Assembly: GCA_017936025.1 (NCBI GenBank)
Contig: JAGBGL010000002.1
Span: forward strand, 1-20,496
Source of the DNA: Bacillota bacterium
GTDB taxonomy: Bacteria; Bacillota; Clostridia; Peptostreptococcales; Anaerovoracaceae
Reading direction: 5' to 3'
DNA: 20,496 bases
Positions 1 to 7,525 of the stretch are shown in pieces. The notes below the pieces were generated by a model that was not told the origin of the DNA, ran no database searches, and saw nothing but the letters and a program-made list of their open reading frames with translations. The translations under genes and the position numbers were made by a program. The stretch's first letter is position 1, and the number at the start of each line of letters is the position of its first letter.

Positions 1-1082
1 GGGATGTTAGCCATGTTTCCGCCGCCGCCGAATGCAGCTCTTGCACCTTCCAGTGCTTTCTGTGCTTCTTCTTCGCCGTGAACCAGCTTAGTAACTTCGA
101 ATGCCAGGATTTCCTTAGCTTTGTTGATTTCCTGACCTTCCAGAGCCGCCAGTCTTCTTACTTCGTCCATTGGCAGGAATGTCAGCATTCTCAGGCACTT
201 TTCAACGTCTGCGTCAGCAACGTTTCTCCAGTACTGGAAGAATTCGTATGGTCAAGTCTTTTCTTTGTCCAGCCACAGAGCACCCTTCTGAGTTTTACCC
301 ATCTTCTTACCTTCAGAAGTAGTCAGCAGGGAGAATGTCATACCATATACCTGCTTGTCACATGCTCTTCTTGTCAGGTCGATACCGCCCAGGATATTGG
401 ACCACTGGTCGTTACCGCCGAATTCCATTTTGCAGTCCAGGTCTCTTGCCAGTACCATGAAGTCATAAGACTGCATCAGCATGTAGTTGAATTCCAGGAA
501 GGACAGACCTTTTTCCATTCTCTGTTTGAAGCATTCCGCTCTCAGCATGTTGTTTACGGAGAAGTGTACACCTACTTCTCTGATGAATTCAACATAGTTT
601 AACGGTCTCAGCCATTCTGCGTTATTTACTGCGATAGCTTTGCCCGGTTCAGGTTTCTTGTTTTCTTTACCTGGGCTGTAAACGCCGTCGTTTCCTTCGT
701 ACTTCCACTCGTGGTCAAAGTCGATGAATTTGTCGAACAGTCTTGCGAACTGGTCGCAGTTGTGCTGAATCGTTTCAACGCTCATCATGGATCGCATGTC
801 GGATCTTCCGGAAGGGTCACCGATCATTGCTGTACCGCCGCCTGTCAGAACAACAGGTGTGTGGCCGTACTTCTGCATGTACATCATGATGATAACCTGC
901 ATGAAGTGTCCAACGTGCAGGCAGTCTGCTGTAGGGTCGAATCCGATGTAGAATCTGATCTTTTCTTCGCCCAGCAATTTTCTGATAGCAGCTTCGTCTG
1001 TAGTCTGCTCAATAAATCCTCTTTCTTTTAAAACGTCAAATACATTTGTATGTTCACTGACATTATCAGGTATAAAGTTCAT
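1..1082 (-). pseudogene. tyrS: Tyrosyl-tRNA synthetase, interrupted by an in-frame TGA; 3' end beyond the window
   Basis: Class I tyrosyl-tRNA synthetase, which charges tRNA-Tyr with tyrosine in the cytoplasm. The HIGH-type motif HVGH is at residues 56-59, GGNDQWSNI at 222-230 and the KMSKS-type motif KKMGKT at 259-264. The frame hits TGA at codon 277, then continues without another stop as PYEFFQYWRNV and onward to the window edge, matching the usual family sequence after this point. The C-terminal S4-like RNA-binding domain would lie outside the window. I chose the ATG at 1082 because GGAGG lies 5 nt before it; an upstream ATG at 1094 overlaps that Shine-Dalgarno sequence. The stretch around residues 125-148 looks like a lineage-specific insertion. 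It is the last visible gene of the prfA-sua5-rpiB-tyrS operon. Identity is sure. Whether it is a true pseudogene, a base error or a readthrough gene is not. Confidence 0.75.
252..254 (-). other. In-frame TGA inside tyrS
   Basis: The codon between LDKEKT and PYEFFQYW reads TGA. Relatives usually have serine here, so one C-to-G change from TCA would explain it. Other genes in the window, such as the DUF1385 gene at 16235 and the integrase at 9857, use TGA as a normal stop, so the whole organism has not reassigned the codon. Confidence 0.85.
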
Positions 1083-1094
1083 AATATCCTCCAT

Positions 1095-1150
1095 TTATTG
1101 CTGCGGCCGCCATGCGGCCTGTATATTTGCTGCGGACCATGCCGCGTGAT
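1095..1150 (-). other. Two GC-rich hairpins between rpiB and tyrS
   Basis: On the transcribed strand GGCCGC-atg-GCGGCC, and a weaker GCGG/CCGC pair before it, can fold in the rpiB-tyrS spacer. No U-tract follows, so these are unlikely to be terminators. They may affect mRNA stability or tyrS translation. That is inference. Confidence 0.4.
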
Positions 1151-1151
1151 T

Positions 1152-1583
1152 TTAGTAGTTGTTCAGCAGGTCAACTCTTCTCTGGTGACGTCCGCCTTCG
1201 AATTCTGTTTCCAGCCATGCATCAACGATGTCCAGTGCAGTTACAACGCCTGTTGTTCTCGCGCCCATAGCCAGTACGTTGGAGTCGTTGTGCTGTCTAG
1301 TCAGTTTTGCCATTGTTACATCTGTGCACAGTGAGCATCTTACGCCTTTGACTTTGTTAGCTGCGATGGAAATGCCGATGCCTGTTCCGCAGATTACGAT
1401 GCCTTTGTCTGCGTCGCCGTTTGCTACAGCTTCACCGCATTTGAATCCGTATTCAGGATAATCAACAGAGCTTTCAGAGTCTGTTCCCAGATCCAGGACT
1501 TCGATTTCTCTGTCCAGTAAATAAGCCTTTACTTCTTCTTTCAGCTGATAGCCGCCGTGGTCACATGCGATTGCAATTTTCAT
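1152..1583 (-). CDS. rpiB: Ribose-5-phosphate isomerase B (RpiB/LacAB family)
   Basis: Interconverts ribose 5-phosphate and ribulose 5-phosphate in the non-oxidative pentose phosphate pathway. At 143 aa it is the normal family length. The N-terminus carries IACDHGG (Asp8, His9), the catalytic loop CGTGIGIS spans residues 65-72 with Cys65 as the expected base, and HNDSNVLAMGAR begins at His98 in the phosphate-binding region. AGGAGG lies about 10 nt before the ATG. It sits 17 bp after sua5 and 69 bp before tyrS, so it should be cotranscribed from the prfA promoter. The order prfA-sua5-rpiB is common in Firmicutes. Some family members also isomerise other sugar phosphates, but nothing here suggests a lac-type specialist. 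Confidence 0.95.
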   Translation of the reverse strand: MKIAIACDHGGYQLKEEVKAYLLDREIEVLDLGTDSESSVDYPEYGFKCGEAVANGDADKGIVICGTGIGISIAANKVKGVRCSLCTDVTMAKLTRQHNDSNVLAMGARTTGVVTALDIVDAWLETEFEGGRHQRRVDLLNNY

Positions 1584-1600
1584 AAGTCCATATCCTCCTG

Positions 1601-2605
1601 TTAAACTCTTACAATGTTATATCCTGCAGATTTCAGCATGCGGTTCATTACTGCGAAACCAACACCGTCCGTATCGCTGAGTGCCCCTGCTAAAATCAGA
1701 TCCACACCTTCTCTGTCCAGATCTCTGAGGTTCGCAAAGAAGTCATGTGCTGCTTCGATGAACGCCTGCTCTTCGAACAGGATAACGCCCACTTTGTTGC
1801 CCAGCCTTTCGTTGAGAACTTTCAGTCTCTGGATCTCTGCCTGCACTCTGTCGCGGCTGCCTTCGATAATAGTCATATCCGCTTTCGGTGCATAATGCTT
1901 GTATTTCATGCCCGGAGATTTCGGTGCAAATTCTTCGTCGCTTTCTTCTGCGGTAGGATCGATATGCAGCGCAGGGTCGATGGCAACTTTTCTTCCGATC
2001 GCCGCCTCTATATGCTCTGCTGTGATAACTCCCGGTCTCAGGATCGTCGGAACATCTCCTGTGACATCCAGTACTGTGGATTCGATTCCCACTCTGCAGT
2101 CAGGACCTTCCAGGATAGCATCGACTTTACCGTTCAGGTCTTCGATAACGTCCTGAACTCTAGTCGGACTTGGCTTTCCGGAAAGGTTTGCGCTAGGTGC
2201 CGCGATAGGACATCCCGCACGGTTGATCAGTTCCAGCGCCAGTTTGCTGTCAGGCATTCTCACGCCGACTGTATCCAGCCCGCCTGTCGTTCTGTCAGGC
2301 ACGCCGTCTTTTCTCTTAACGACCAGTGTCAGAGGACCCGGCCAGAAATTGTCGATCAGTGCTACGATCGTGGAGCTGAGCATCGGTGTCAGCTGGCCGA
2401 TGTCACTCGCTCTTGCGATATGAACGATCATCGGATTGTCGCTCGGACGGCCCTTTGCCTCATAGACTTTTGCAACGGCTTCCGCATTCAGCGCATCCGC
2501 ACCCAGTCCGTATACTGTTTCTGTAGGGAAAGCCACCAGACCGCCGTCAGCGATGATCTTCGCAGCTTCCGCCACCTGATTTTCTTTTAAAATTTTAGTT
2601 TCCAT
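1601..2605 (-). CDS. Threonylcarbamoyl-AMP synthase, Sua5 type
   Basis: Makes threonylcarbamoyl-AMP from threonine, bicarbonate and ATP, the first step of the universal t6A37 modification of ANN-decoding tRNAs. The YrdC-like domain fills roughly residues 5-195: FPTETVYGLGADA near 26, KGRPSDNPMIVH at 51-62 and APSANLSGKPSPT at 136-148. The C-terminal Sua5 extension begins around 228 with SPGMKYKHYAPK. At 334 aa it is the long two-domain Sua5 form rather than short TsaC. The ATG overlaps the last codons of prfA (ATGGAAACTAA shares the prfA stop), so translation is probably coupled. Pairing with prfA and rpiB is a standard Firmicutes arrangement, in which the gene is often called ywlC. Confidence 0.93.
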   Translation of the reverse strand: METKILKENQVAEAAKIIADGGLVAFPTETVYGLGADALNAEAVAKVYEAKGRPSDNPMIVHIARASDIGQLTPMLSSTIVALIDNFWPGPLTLVVKRKDGVPDRTTGGLDTVGVRMPDSKLALELINRAGCPIAAPSANLSGKPSPTRVQDVIEDLNGKVDAILEGPDCRVGIESTVLDVTGDVPTILRPGVITAEHIEAAIGRKVAIDPALHIDPTAEESDEEFAPKSPGMKYKHYAPKADMTIIEGSRDRVQAEIQRLKVLNERLGNKVGVILFEEQAFIEAAHDFFANLRDLDREGVDLILAGALSDTDGVGFAVMNRMLKSAGYNIVRV

Positions 2606-3680
2606 ATCTGTCTCTCACATAAAAGTTTTTCATTTTTTCTGCCTGGTCGGATGTGATCAGTGCGTCGATGATTTCGTCGCAGTCACCGTCCAGGAAGTAA
2701 TCCAGCTTGTACAGCGTCAGGTTGATTCTGTGGTCAGATACACGTCCCTGAGGGAAGTTGTATGTTCTGATACGTTCGGATCTGTCTCCGGAACCTACCT
2801 GGCTCTTTCTCTGTGCGGAAAGTTCGTCCTGCTGTTCCTGCATCATCATGTCATACAGTCTTGCTTTCAGAACTTTGAACGCTTTTTCCTTATTCTTGAT
2901 CTGGGATTTTTCATCCTGACAAGTTACAACCAGTCCTGTCGGTTCGTGAGTCAGACGTACAGCAGAGTCAGTTGTGTTTACGCACTGGCCGCCGTTACCG
3001 GAAGCTCTGTAAACGTCAACGCGTACATCGTTAGGATTCAGATCTACTTCAACGTCGTCGACTTCAGGCAGTACCGCGATAGTAGCTGCGGAAGTGTGTA
3101 CACGTCCGGAAGATTCTGTTTCCGGTACACGCTGTACTCTGTGCGCACCGGATTCGTATTTCAGTCTGGAGTAAGCGCCTTTACCTTTGATCAGCATTAC
3201 AGCTTCTTTTACGCCGCCCAGGCCTGTTTCGGAATACTCGATCATCTCAGTTTTCCAGCCGTGACGTTCTGCGTAACGCATGTACATTCTTAAAAGGTCA
3301 GCACCGAACAGAGCAGCTTCATCTCCGCCTGTTCCTGCACGTACTTCCAGGATTACGTTCTTTTCATCGTTAGGGTCTTTAGGCAGAAGCAGCACTTTCA
3401 GCTCAGCTTCGAATTCAGGGATCTGGTCTTCCAGTTCACTGATTTCCATCTTAGCCAGTTCTCTCAGTTCTTCATCGCCCATTTCCAACATTTCTTTAGC
3501 TTCGGCCATTGCTTCCTTAGCCTTTTTGTATTCTGTGTATTTTTTTACGATAGGCTCCATTTCACCCATCTCTTTCACATGTTTCTGCCATACAGGCTGG
3601 TTTCCGATGATTTCAGGGTCGGACACCAGATGTGAAAGTTCTTCGTATTTGTCTACAATAAAATCAAGTTTATCAAACAT
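2595..3680 (-). CDS. prfA: Peptide chain release factor 1
   Basis: Class I release factor that recognises UAA and UAG in the ribosomal A site and triggers peptidyl-tRNA hydrolysis. At 361 aa it has the family length. The codon-reading tripeptide region contains PET at residues 186-188 (the PxT motif of RF1) and the catalytic GGQ is at 230-232 within GNGGQCVNTTDSAVR. A cysteine rather than histidine follows GGQ. An AGGAG sequence stands 8 nt before the ATG. It is the first gene of the operon, with its own promoter at 3729-3757. PrmC, encoded about 11 kb away in the same orientation, is the methyltransferase that modifies the GGQ glutamine. The C-terminus overlaps the start of sua5. Confidence 0.96.
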   Translation of the reverse strand: MFDKLDFIVDKYEELSHLVSDPEIIGNQPVWQKHVKEMGEMEPIVKKYTEYKKAKEAMAEAKEMLEMGDEELRELAKMEISELEDQIPEFEAELKVLLLPKDPNDEKNVILEVRAGTGGDEAALFGADLLRMYMRYAERHGWKTEMIEYSETGLGGVKEAVMLIKGKGAYSRLKYESGAHRVQRVPETESSGRVHTSAATIAVLPEVDDVEVDLNPNDVRVDVYRASGNGGQCVNTTDSAVRLTHEPTGLVVTCQDEKSQIKNKEKAFKVLKARLYDMMMQEQQDELSAQRKSQVGSGDRSERIRTYNFPQGRVSDHRINLTLYKLDYFLDGDCDEIIDALITSDQAEKMKNFYVRDRYGN

Positions 3681-3728
3681 ATTTTTAACTCCTTTGAAGC
3701 TTTATTAAACATACTTTTTCAACATAAT

Positions 3729-3757
3729 ATTATAGCATCGAAACGGGGATTTTCCAA
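3729..3757 (-). promoter_or_regulatory. Promoter of the prfA operon
   Basis: On the minus strand a -35 TTGGAA and a perfect -10 TATAAT are separated by 17 nt, with TGC directly before the -10 (extended -10). It lies about 50 nt upstream of prfA and beyond the displaced rpmE terminator, so the operon does not depend on rpmE or mobile-element transcription. Confidence 0.8.
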
Positions 3758-3862
3758 GGGGTTTTTGGTTTATCTGGTGCAGTTGCAGCCCAGAACTTTT
3801 GTATTATCGGATGCTGCCACTTATTGCTTATTTCCGATAATAAATTAACGTAATTCGCAAAT

Positions 3863-3889
3863 AAAAAACCGGCTCCAAACGGAACCGGT
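3863..3889 (-). terminator. Original rpmE terminator, now at the left end of the element
   Basis: On the minus strand ACCGGTTCC-gttt-GGAGCCGGT (9 bp with one G-U pair) is followed by TTTTTTATTT, a clear intrinsic terminator. It begins 18 nt after the stop codon of the stranded rpmE tail, so it was almost certainly the rpmE terminator before insertion. It now probably ends transcripts coming out of the element. Confidence 0.88.
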
Positions 3890-3904
3890 GATTGGCGATA
3901 TTTA

Positions 3905-4008
3905 TAATTAGTCCAGATTGTATTTGTTCTTGAACTTTTCAACACGACCGCCGCGGTTGATGAATTTCTGCTGACCTGTAAAGAATGGGTGGCATTCGGA
4001 GCAAACGT
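3905..4008 (-). repeat. attL: left copy of the 104-bp direct repeat
   Basis: Identical over all 104 positions to 10973-11076; identity breaks at once on both sides (a/g before, a/c after). It covers rpmE codons from the middle of Asp34 through the stop codon plus 3 nt. The strand exchange point must lie somewhere within it. Confidence 0.93.
3908..4008 (-). pseudogene. rpmE: Displaced 3' fragment of rpmE
   Basis: Reads VCSECHPFFTG through FKNKYNLD and a TAA stop in the bL31 frame, the last 32 residues of the protein, but lacks the N-terminal half and any usable start codon. The upstream in-frame sequence comes from the element and reads ICEEGCFGY before joining VCSEC; it meets a stop without an ATG. 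It is the original 3' end of the host gene, cut off by integration. Confidence 0.88.
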
Positions 4009-4117
4009 AACCGAAACAGCCCTCTTCACAAATCCAGTAATTCCAATATATCCATCTTAATGTAGCACGTCATTTGCTAATGCAGATAGTACGTTATTTT
4101 TTTATTATAACATAAAA
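4009..4117. other. Left-end non-coding segment of the element
   Basis: About 110 AT-rich bases between attL and the two-TM gene. A weak hairpin (GTTAT/AATAAC on the minus strand) follows the two-TM gene but is not a convincing terminator. If the integrase uses arm sites, some could lie here, but I see no clear repeats. Confidence 0.4.
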
Positions 4118-4846
4118 TCAACCTAAAGGCTCGTCATTTGTAAATTTCCGAATATCTTCAAGTTCTTGTTTATACTCAGTCTCAATCAGATCGTTCACAA
4201 CTCTGACTCTGTCTTTAAACTCCTCATAGGCTTCTAATAACTGTTCCTGACTATAACGATCCCTGTTATCGTTATATCTTGTTAATTTCCGATACACCCA
4301 TTGAAGAGAGTCCAACTCACTATAAAAATTCATCATTTTTTCGGCGGGTTCTTGTCCGAATACTTCTTGAACACTTTCTAGTCGTTCAAAACAAAATACA
4401 AAATCATCTTTTGTAAGTAAATCACCAACTGGAATTGCAGGAGTTTCATTCTCCATTTCTTCATAACTAGAAAACCATGACTGTACAATCTCTATTTTGA
4501 ATTGAAAAAACCAATAAAGCGCTGTCATTTGCTGTTTCTTCTCTGAACGGATTTTATCCTTATCTTGTTTCCTATAAAATTTCAAGGTTAAAAACACACC
4601 ACCAAGTGTAATAAATCCACCTATTACACCACCCAAGTAACTGCTCAAAAATCCTACCCACTCTGAATTTCCTATTACAGATTTGTAATTATTTCTGATT
4701 ACAAGATGTTCCATTAACCAAGGGATTCCCGCAATTAAGAATACAACGAGTAGAAAGACCCCAAACAATTCCAATTTATGTATTTTGCAAAATTCACGCA
4801 TTCTATAGTACGTTTGCCCAAGCTTCGTATTTTCATTAAACAACAT
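4118..4846 (-). CDS. Two-TM protein with cytoplasmic helical domain, unknown function
   Basis: A 242-aa protein not assigned to a named family here. Two hydrophobic segments lie at about residues 27-46 and 63-89; the second is glycine-rich (SSYLGGVIGGF). A basic patch (YRKQDKDKIRSEKK, about 91-104) follows, then roughly 140 mainly helical, charged residues expected in the cytoplasm. This layout resembles membrane proteins often carried by phages and integrative elements, some of them linked to abortive infection, but the resemblance is to architecture only. GAGGTGG precedes the ATG, 12 bp after the serine recombinase stop, so the two genes form an operon. It is the last gene before attL, a usual place for cargo. 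A defence or exclusion role is possible but unproven. Confidence 0.75.
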   Translation of the reverse strand: MLFNENTKLGQTYYRMREFCKIHKLELFGVFLLVVFLIAGIPWLMEHLVIRNNYKSVIGNSEWVGFLSSYLGGVIGGFITLGGVFLTLKFYRKQDKDKIRSEKKQQMTALYWFFQFKIEIVQSWFSSYEEMENETPAIPVGDLLTKDDFVFCFERLESVQEVFGQEPAEKMMNFYSELDSLQWVYRKLTRYNDNRDRYSQEQLLEAYEEFKDRVRVVNDLIETEYKQELEDIRKFTNDEPLG

Positions 4847-4858
4847 GTCCTACCACCT

Positions 4859-5431
4859 CTACTTTATTGCCCTTGTTATTCTTTTTTCCCGAATCAACGT
4901 ACTCTTACTGATACCTGTCATCTTCTCCACTTGCTTATAACTGTTGTTCTCCAACAATGCCATCGCAAGATCCAACTGTTCCTGTGTATACTTCTTTGGT
5001 CTGCCCTCTTTAAAACCAGTTTTTGCCTTGGCTATAGCTTTACCACCTTGGGTCCTTTCAATAATCATTGCTCGTTCAAACTCTGCAAATGCCAGCAGAT
5101 TTGTTACGATCAATCTTCCCATCGGAGTATCTTCAATCAGACCCATGTTCAAAATATGAATCCTTACGCCTTTATCCATCAGCTGATCAATATACTGTAG
5201 ACCCTCTTTTGTAGTTCTACAGAACCTGTCCAGCTTTGTAACAACGATCAAGTCACCCTCTTCACATCTACTTAACAGATCATTGAATACAGGTCGCTCT
5301 TTTGCTCCACTGTAGCTCTCAATAATGATATCAGCATTACTATAACGTTCCTTAATAACCTTTTCCTGTTCTTCTATAGAATTACCATCCAATTGCCCTT
5401 TTGTGGACACTCTACAATAGCCATAAACCAT
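4859..5431 (-). CDS. Serine recombinase, resolvase/invertase type
   Basis: Small serine recombinase of 190 aa that cuts and rejoins DNA through a phosphoserine link. The catalytic domain starts with YGYCRVST (Arg7, Ser9 as nucleophile) and continues with the conserved KERPVFNDLL at 44-53 and TKLDRFCRTTKEG at 65-77 (Arg69, Arg72). The E-helix region is at 115-135. A C-terminal resolvase helix-turn-helix begins around 143 with GRPKKYT and includes ISKSTLIREKR. The frame is open further upstream, but the ATG at 5431 is preferred: GGCGG precedes it and the family motif starts right after it. Its promoter and a candidate 28-30-bp site lie directly upstream, so it probably represses itself. It is too small for a large serine integrase; resolution of multimers or inversion is more likely than integration. 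Confidence 0.92.
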   Translation of the reverse strand: MVYGYCRVSTKGQLDGNSIEEQEKVIKERYSNADIIIESYSGAKERPVFNDLLSRCEEGDLIVVTKLDRFCRTTKEGLQYIDQLMDKGVRIHILNMGLIEDTPMGRLIVTNLLAFAEFERAMIIERTQGGKAIAKAKTGFKEGRPKKYTQEQLDLAMALLENNSYKQVEKMTGISKSTLIREKRITRAIK

Positions 5432-5451
5432 ATATATACCGCCTTTCGTTT

Positions 5452-5471
5452 TGACACCAAGTTGTGACACC
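5452..5471 (-). repeat. Two direct GGTGTCA repeats in the recombinase leader
   Basis: GGTGTCA occurs twice in the same orientation on the minus strand, 13 bp apart (5452-5458 and 5465-5471), between the -10 and the start codon. The same heptamer forms the arms of the dyad at 5504-5533. These are candidate accessory or operator sites for the recombinase. Confidence 0.6.
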
Positions 5472-5483
5472 TTCTTATGCTTG

Positions 5484-5512
5484 ATTTTACTACATCCGAA
5501 AATCGGTGTCAA
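5484..5512 (-). promoter_or_regulatory. Promoter of the serine recombinase operon
   Basis: On the minus strand a consensus -35 TTGACA and -10 TAAAAT are separated by 17 nt, about 50 nt before the ATG. The -35 lies inside one arm of the dyad repeat, which would let a bound recombinase block transcription. Confidence 0.8.
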
Positions 5513-5533
5513 AGCTTAAAAGTTATGACACCG
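5504..5533. repeat. Candidate recombination site (res/hix-like dyad)
   Basis: CGGTGTCA and TGACACCG form 8-bp inverted arms with outer ends 30 bp apart, and the inner halves are also partly symmetric. Crossover sites of Tn3-type resolvases are about 28 bp dyads next to the resolvase gene, as here. The inference rests on size, symmetry and position; no binding is shown. Confidence 0.6.
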
Positions 5534-5617
5534 AAATTGAAGAGGACATCCCCGTACTTAAAACCACTACATCGATCTGATCACATTACATCACTAAAAG
5601 GTGATTCATTTATAGAC

Positions 5618-5729
5618 TGGCTCACAGCAGTGACGGTTATGGATTTCAAGCCCCGCTTCTTCTGGTTCCGCTCTAGACCAAAGAAGAAGCTATAGGGGGC
5701 TTGGAGACATCTAACCGTCCAGCAAGCCA
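5618..5729. repeat. Large nested inverted repeat between helicase and recombinase
   Basis: Nested arms on the plus strand: TGGCT 5618-5622 with AGCCA 5725-5729; GACGGTTA 5632-5639 with TAACCGTC 5712-5719; CAAGCCCC 5647-5654 with GGGGCTTG 5696-5703; GCTTCTTC 5655-5662 with GAAGAAGC 5683-5690; and TGGT 5663-5666 with ACCA 5677-5680. The structure spans about 112 nt and has no U-tract, so it is not a simple terminator. It could be a replication or transfer origin, or a structured RNA. The flanks 5534-5617 and 5730-5801 contain no gene I can support. Confidence 0.8.
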
Positions 5730-5801
5730 CAGGTGAGTGGATTGATGCAACTGCCAGTTCATTTCACCCTTACCGGAGATTTTGTTTTAACTCTATATAA
5801 T

Positions 5802-7499
5802 TTACATTTTCTCTGATTCTCTTAAATCAGTAATGATATGCGAAACGCCATTTGACTTATCTTCCAGTTTGAAATCAAGTTTTCTAATAGCTGGTCCCAA
5901 TGATTTAAAATCGATTTTTATCCCCATGCATTTAACACCATACAGTTCTATTGTTTTACGCAGTTCATCAGCAACCATATCTCTCTGCTTCGTTTTTATA
6001 ACTGTATTCAACAAATTATTACTTACGAGATACTCCCTAAATTTATCTCTCGCAATTTCCCTGAATTCATCTTGAGAACTGTAGAGTCTTATCTTTGACC
6101 ACGGGAACCACTCCTGATGCAAAATATCCCATCCTGTTCGACTATACGAAAAACAAGGTACATTGTAATTTTCTATGATATCAATAAATTCCTTGCAATC
6201 ATGCATCTGCTGCTGATTACCTTTGATCCTGCCCTTGTATAGTCTAAATTTTCCTTCTACATAATCATATCTAACGGATCTATATTTATCGTATACAGAC
6301 TTCAGCACATAATCCAAGTCAAACGTTTTACCTGTTGATTCGCAATGCGTCCTATAATCCAGCAATGCTTTGTTTAATCCTTCTATTGCATATTTGTTTA
6401 ACATAACATCTAGCGTAGAGTATGCACTTCCATGCTGCTTCGCGTCCATTATTATCGCCAGATATTTTATCCCCGTTCCTGTTTCAGGATTACCTCTAAC
6501 TCTTCCGGCAATCTGTTTCAATTCAGCTTTATTATGTGTTTCTGCGAATACAGTTTTAATGTCATCATCCAATATACTGATACCCTCTTTATTCTTTGAT
6601 GTAGAAAACAGGATCTTAACTTCTCGCGGAATCCTTTCATTAGTTGTTAATTCTTTGTTCATGCTAGTTATCTTGTCGGACAGAATTTCTGAAATTTCAC
6701 TCGGAAATTTATCAGCAACTTCACCAGCATTGTTGAACGAAAAACCTAGGTCTTCTGCTGGAACTCCTTTCGCTATCAGCTCTTTTGTTATCTTTGCAAT
6801 TGAATCCCTGTGATTTGCGAAATAAATCATTCTCTGATTATTCTTCCACAAACTATACATTTGATTTACAACTATCATTTGCGGTATCAGATGAACATAA
6901 TCAGGTTCTAAATGAATGCACTCATTAAAACAATCTAAGTCCGTAACAAATCGCTCCACTTTACCCTTGAACAACCAGTCTATCGGTTTCTGCGTTCCTG
7001 ACATAACAATCACATCGCATTCAGATTTCTTGTTCACCGCATACCTTATAAACCATTCCGTATAGAACGCATCTGTAAATGTTGCGTCTGTTGCTAATGA
7101 ATGAGCTTCATCGAGAACAATCAGATCGAACTTTTTCCAAAGATACGTACGTGCATCATCTCGACAAAATCTTTTCTTAAAATACTTTTCAATACCTGCA
7201 TTTGTACAGACTACCCTAGTCAACGAATCCGCCATTGGAAGTCCCCATACCTCATCATCTATTAACCTATCTAAATCCAAGAATGTTCCTGCATTCATCT
7301 TTCTCGCTTGCGCCAACACAGTGTTTTTTCTCGAGGTTATTACCAATATTCTTAATTCAGGATTTGATTTTGCAATCAATCCAATCCAGTAGTTCTTACC
7401 CGAACATACACCGGCAGTCAGTCTTATAATTCTCTTGCCCTTTATATCTTTGTGGTAATCATACATGTCATCGACTCGTTTTGTTCCTACTCTAGCCAT
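5802..7499 (-). CDS. SF2 DEAH-box helicase, probable replication protein of the element
   Basis: A 565-aa ATP-dependent helicase or translocase. Motif I is TAGVCSGKN at residues 28-36, an uncommon Walker A in which the usual GKT/GKS ends in Asn. Motif II is VLDEAH (128-133), motif III SGT (167-169), motif V lies around STSKNKEGISI (300-309), and motif VI is QIAGRVRGN (329-337). About 200 C-terminal residues are charged and not assigned. AAAAGGAGG sits 6 nt before the ATG at 7499; the open frame extends upstream through the promoter and hairpin and is not used. The layout recalls origin-binding or replicative helicases of phages and plasmids, so a role in element replication is inferred from family and from the hairpin directly downstream. 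A defence helicase cannot be excluded. Confidence 0.85.
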   Translation of the reverse strand: MARVGTKRVDDMYDYHKDIKGKRIIRLTAGVCSGKNYWIGLIAKSNPELRILVITSRKNTVLAQARKMNAGTFLDLDRLIDDEVWGLPMADSLTRVVCTNAGIEKYFKKRFCRDDARTYLWKKFDLIVLDEAHSLATDATFTDAFYTEWFIRYAVNKKSECDVIVMSGTQKPIDWLFKGKVERFVTDLDCFNECIHLEPDYVHLIPQMIVVNQMYSLWKNNQRMIYFANHRDSIAKITKELIAKGVPAEDLGFSFNNAGEVADKFPSEISEILSDKITSMNKELTTNERIPREVKILFSTSKNKEGISILDDDIKTVFAETHNKAELKQIAGRVRGNPETGTGIKYLAIIMDAKQHGSAYSTLDVMLNKYAIEGLNKALLDYRTHCESTGKTFDLDYVLKSVYDKYRSVRYDYVEGKFRLYKGRIKGNQQQMHDCKEFIDIIENYNVPCFSYSRTGWDILHQEWFPWSKIRLYSSQDEFREIARDKFREYLVSNNLLNTVIKTKQRDMVADELRKTIELYGVKCMGIKIDFKSLGPAIRKLDFKLEDKSNGVSHIITDLRESEKM

Positions 7500-7525
7500 A
7501 AAATACCTCCTTTTAAGATTTAATC

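Noticed and set aside
252..254. Selenocysteine at the tyrS TGA
   Set aside because: The site is a serine in typical TyrRS, not a redox cysteine. The small downstream hairpin arises from the conserved coding sequence, and no selenoprotein context is present.
3730..4029. 99-codon minus-strand open frame across attL
   Set aside because: It runs through the rpmE tail in the wrong frame and crosses the rpmE terminator and the prfA promoter. It is a shadow of the duplicated rpmE segment.
5618..5729. CRISPR, retron or group II intron reading of the hairpin region
   Set aside because: There are no regularly spaced repeats, no reverse transcriptase and no intron domain V signature. Only one nested hairpin is present.
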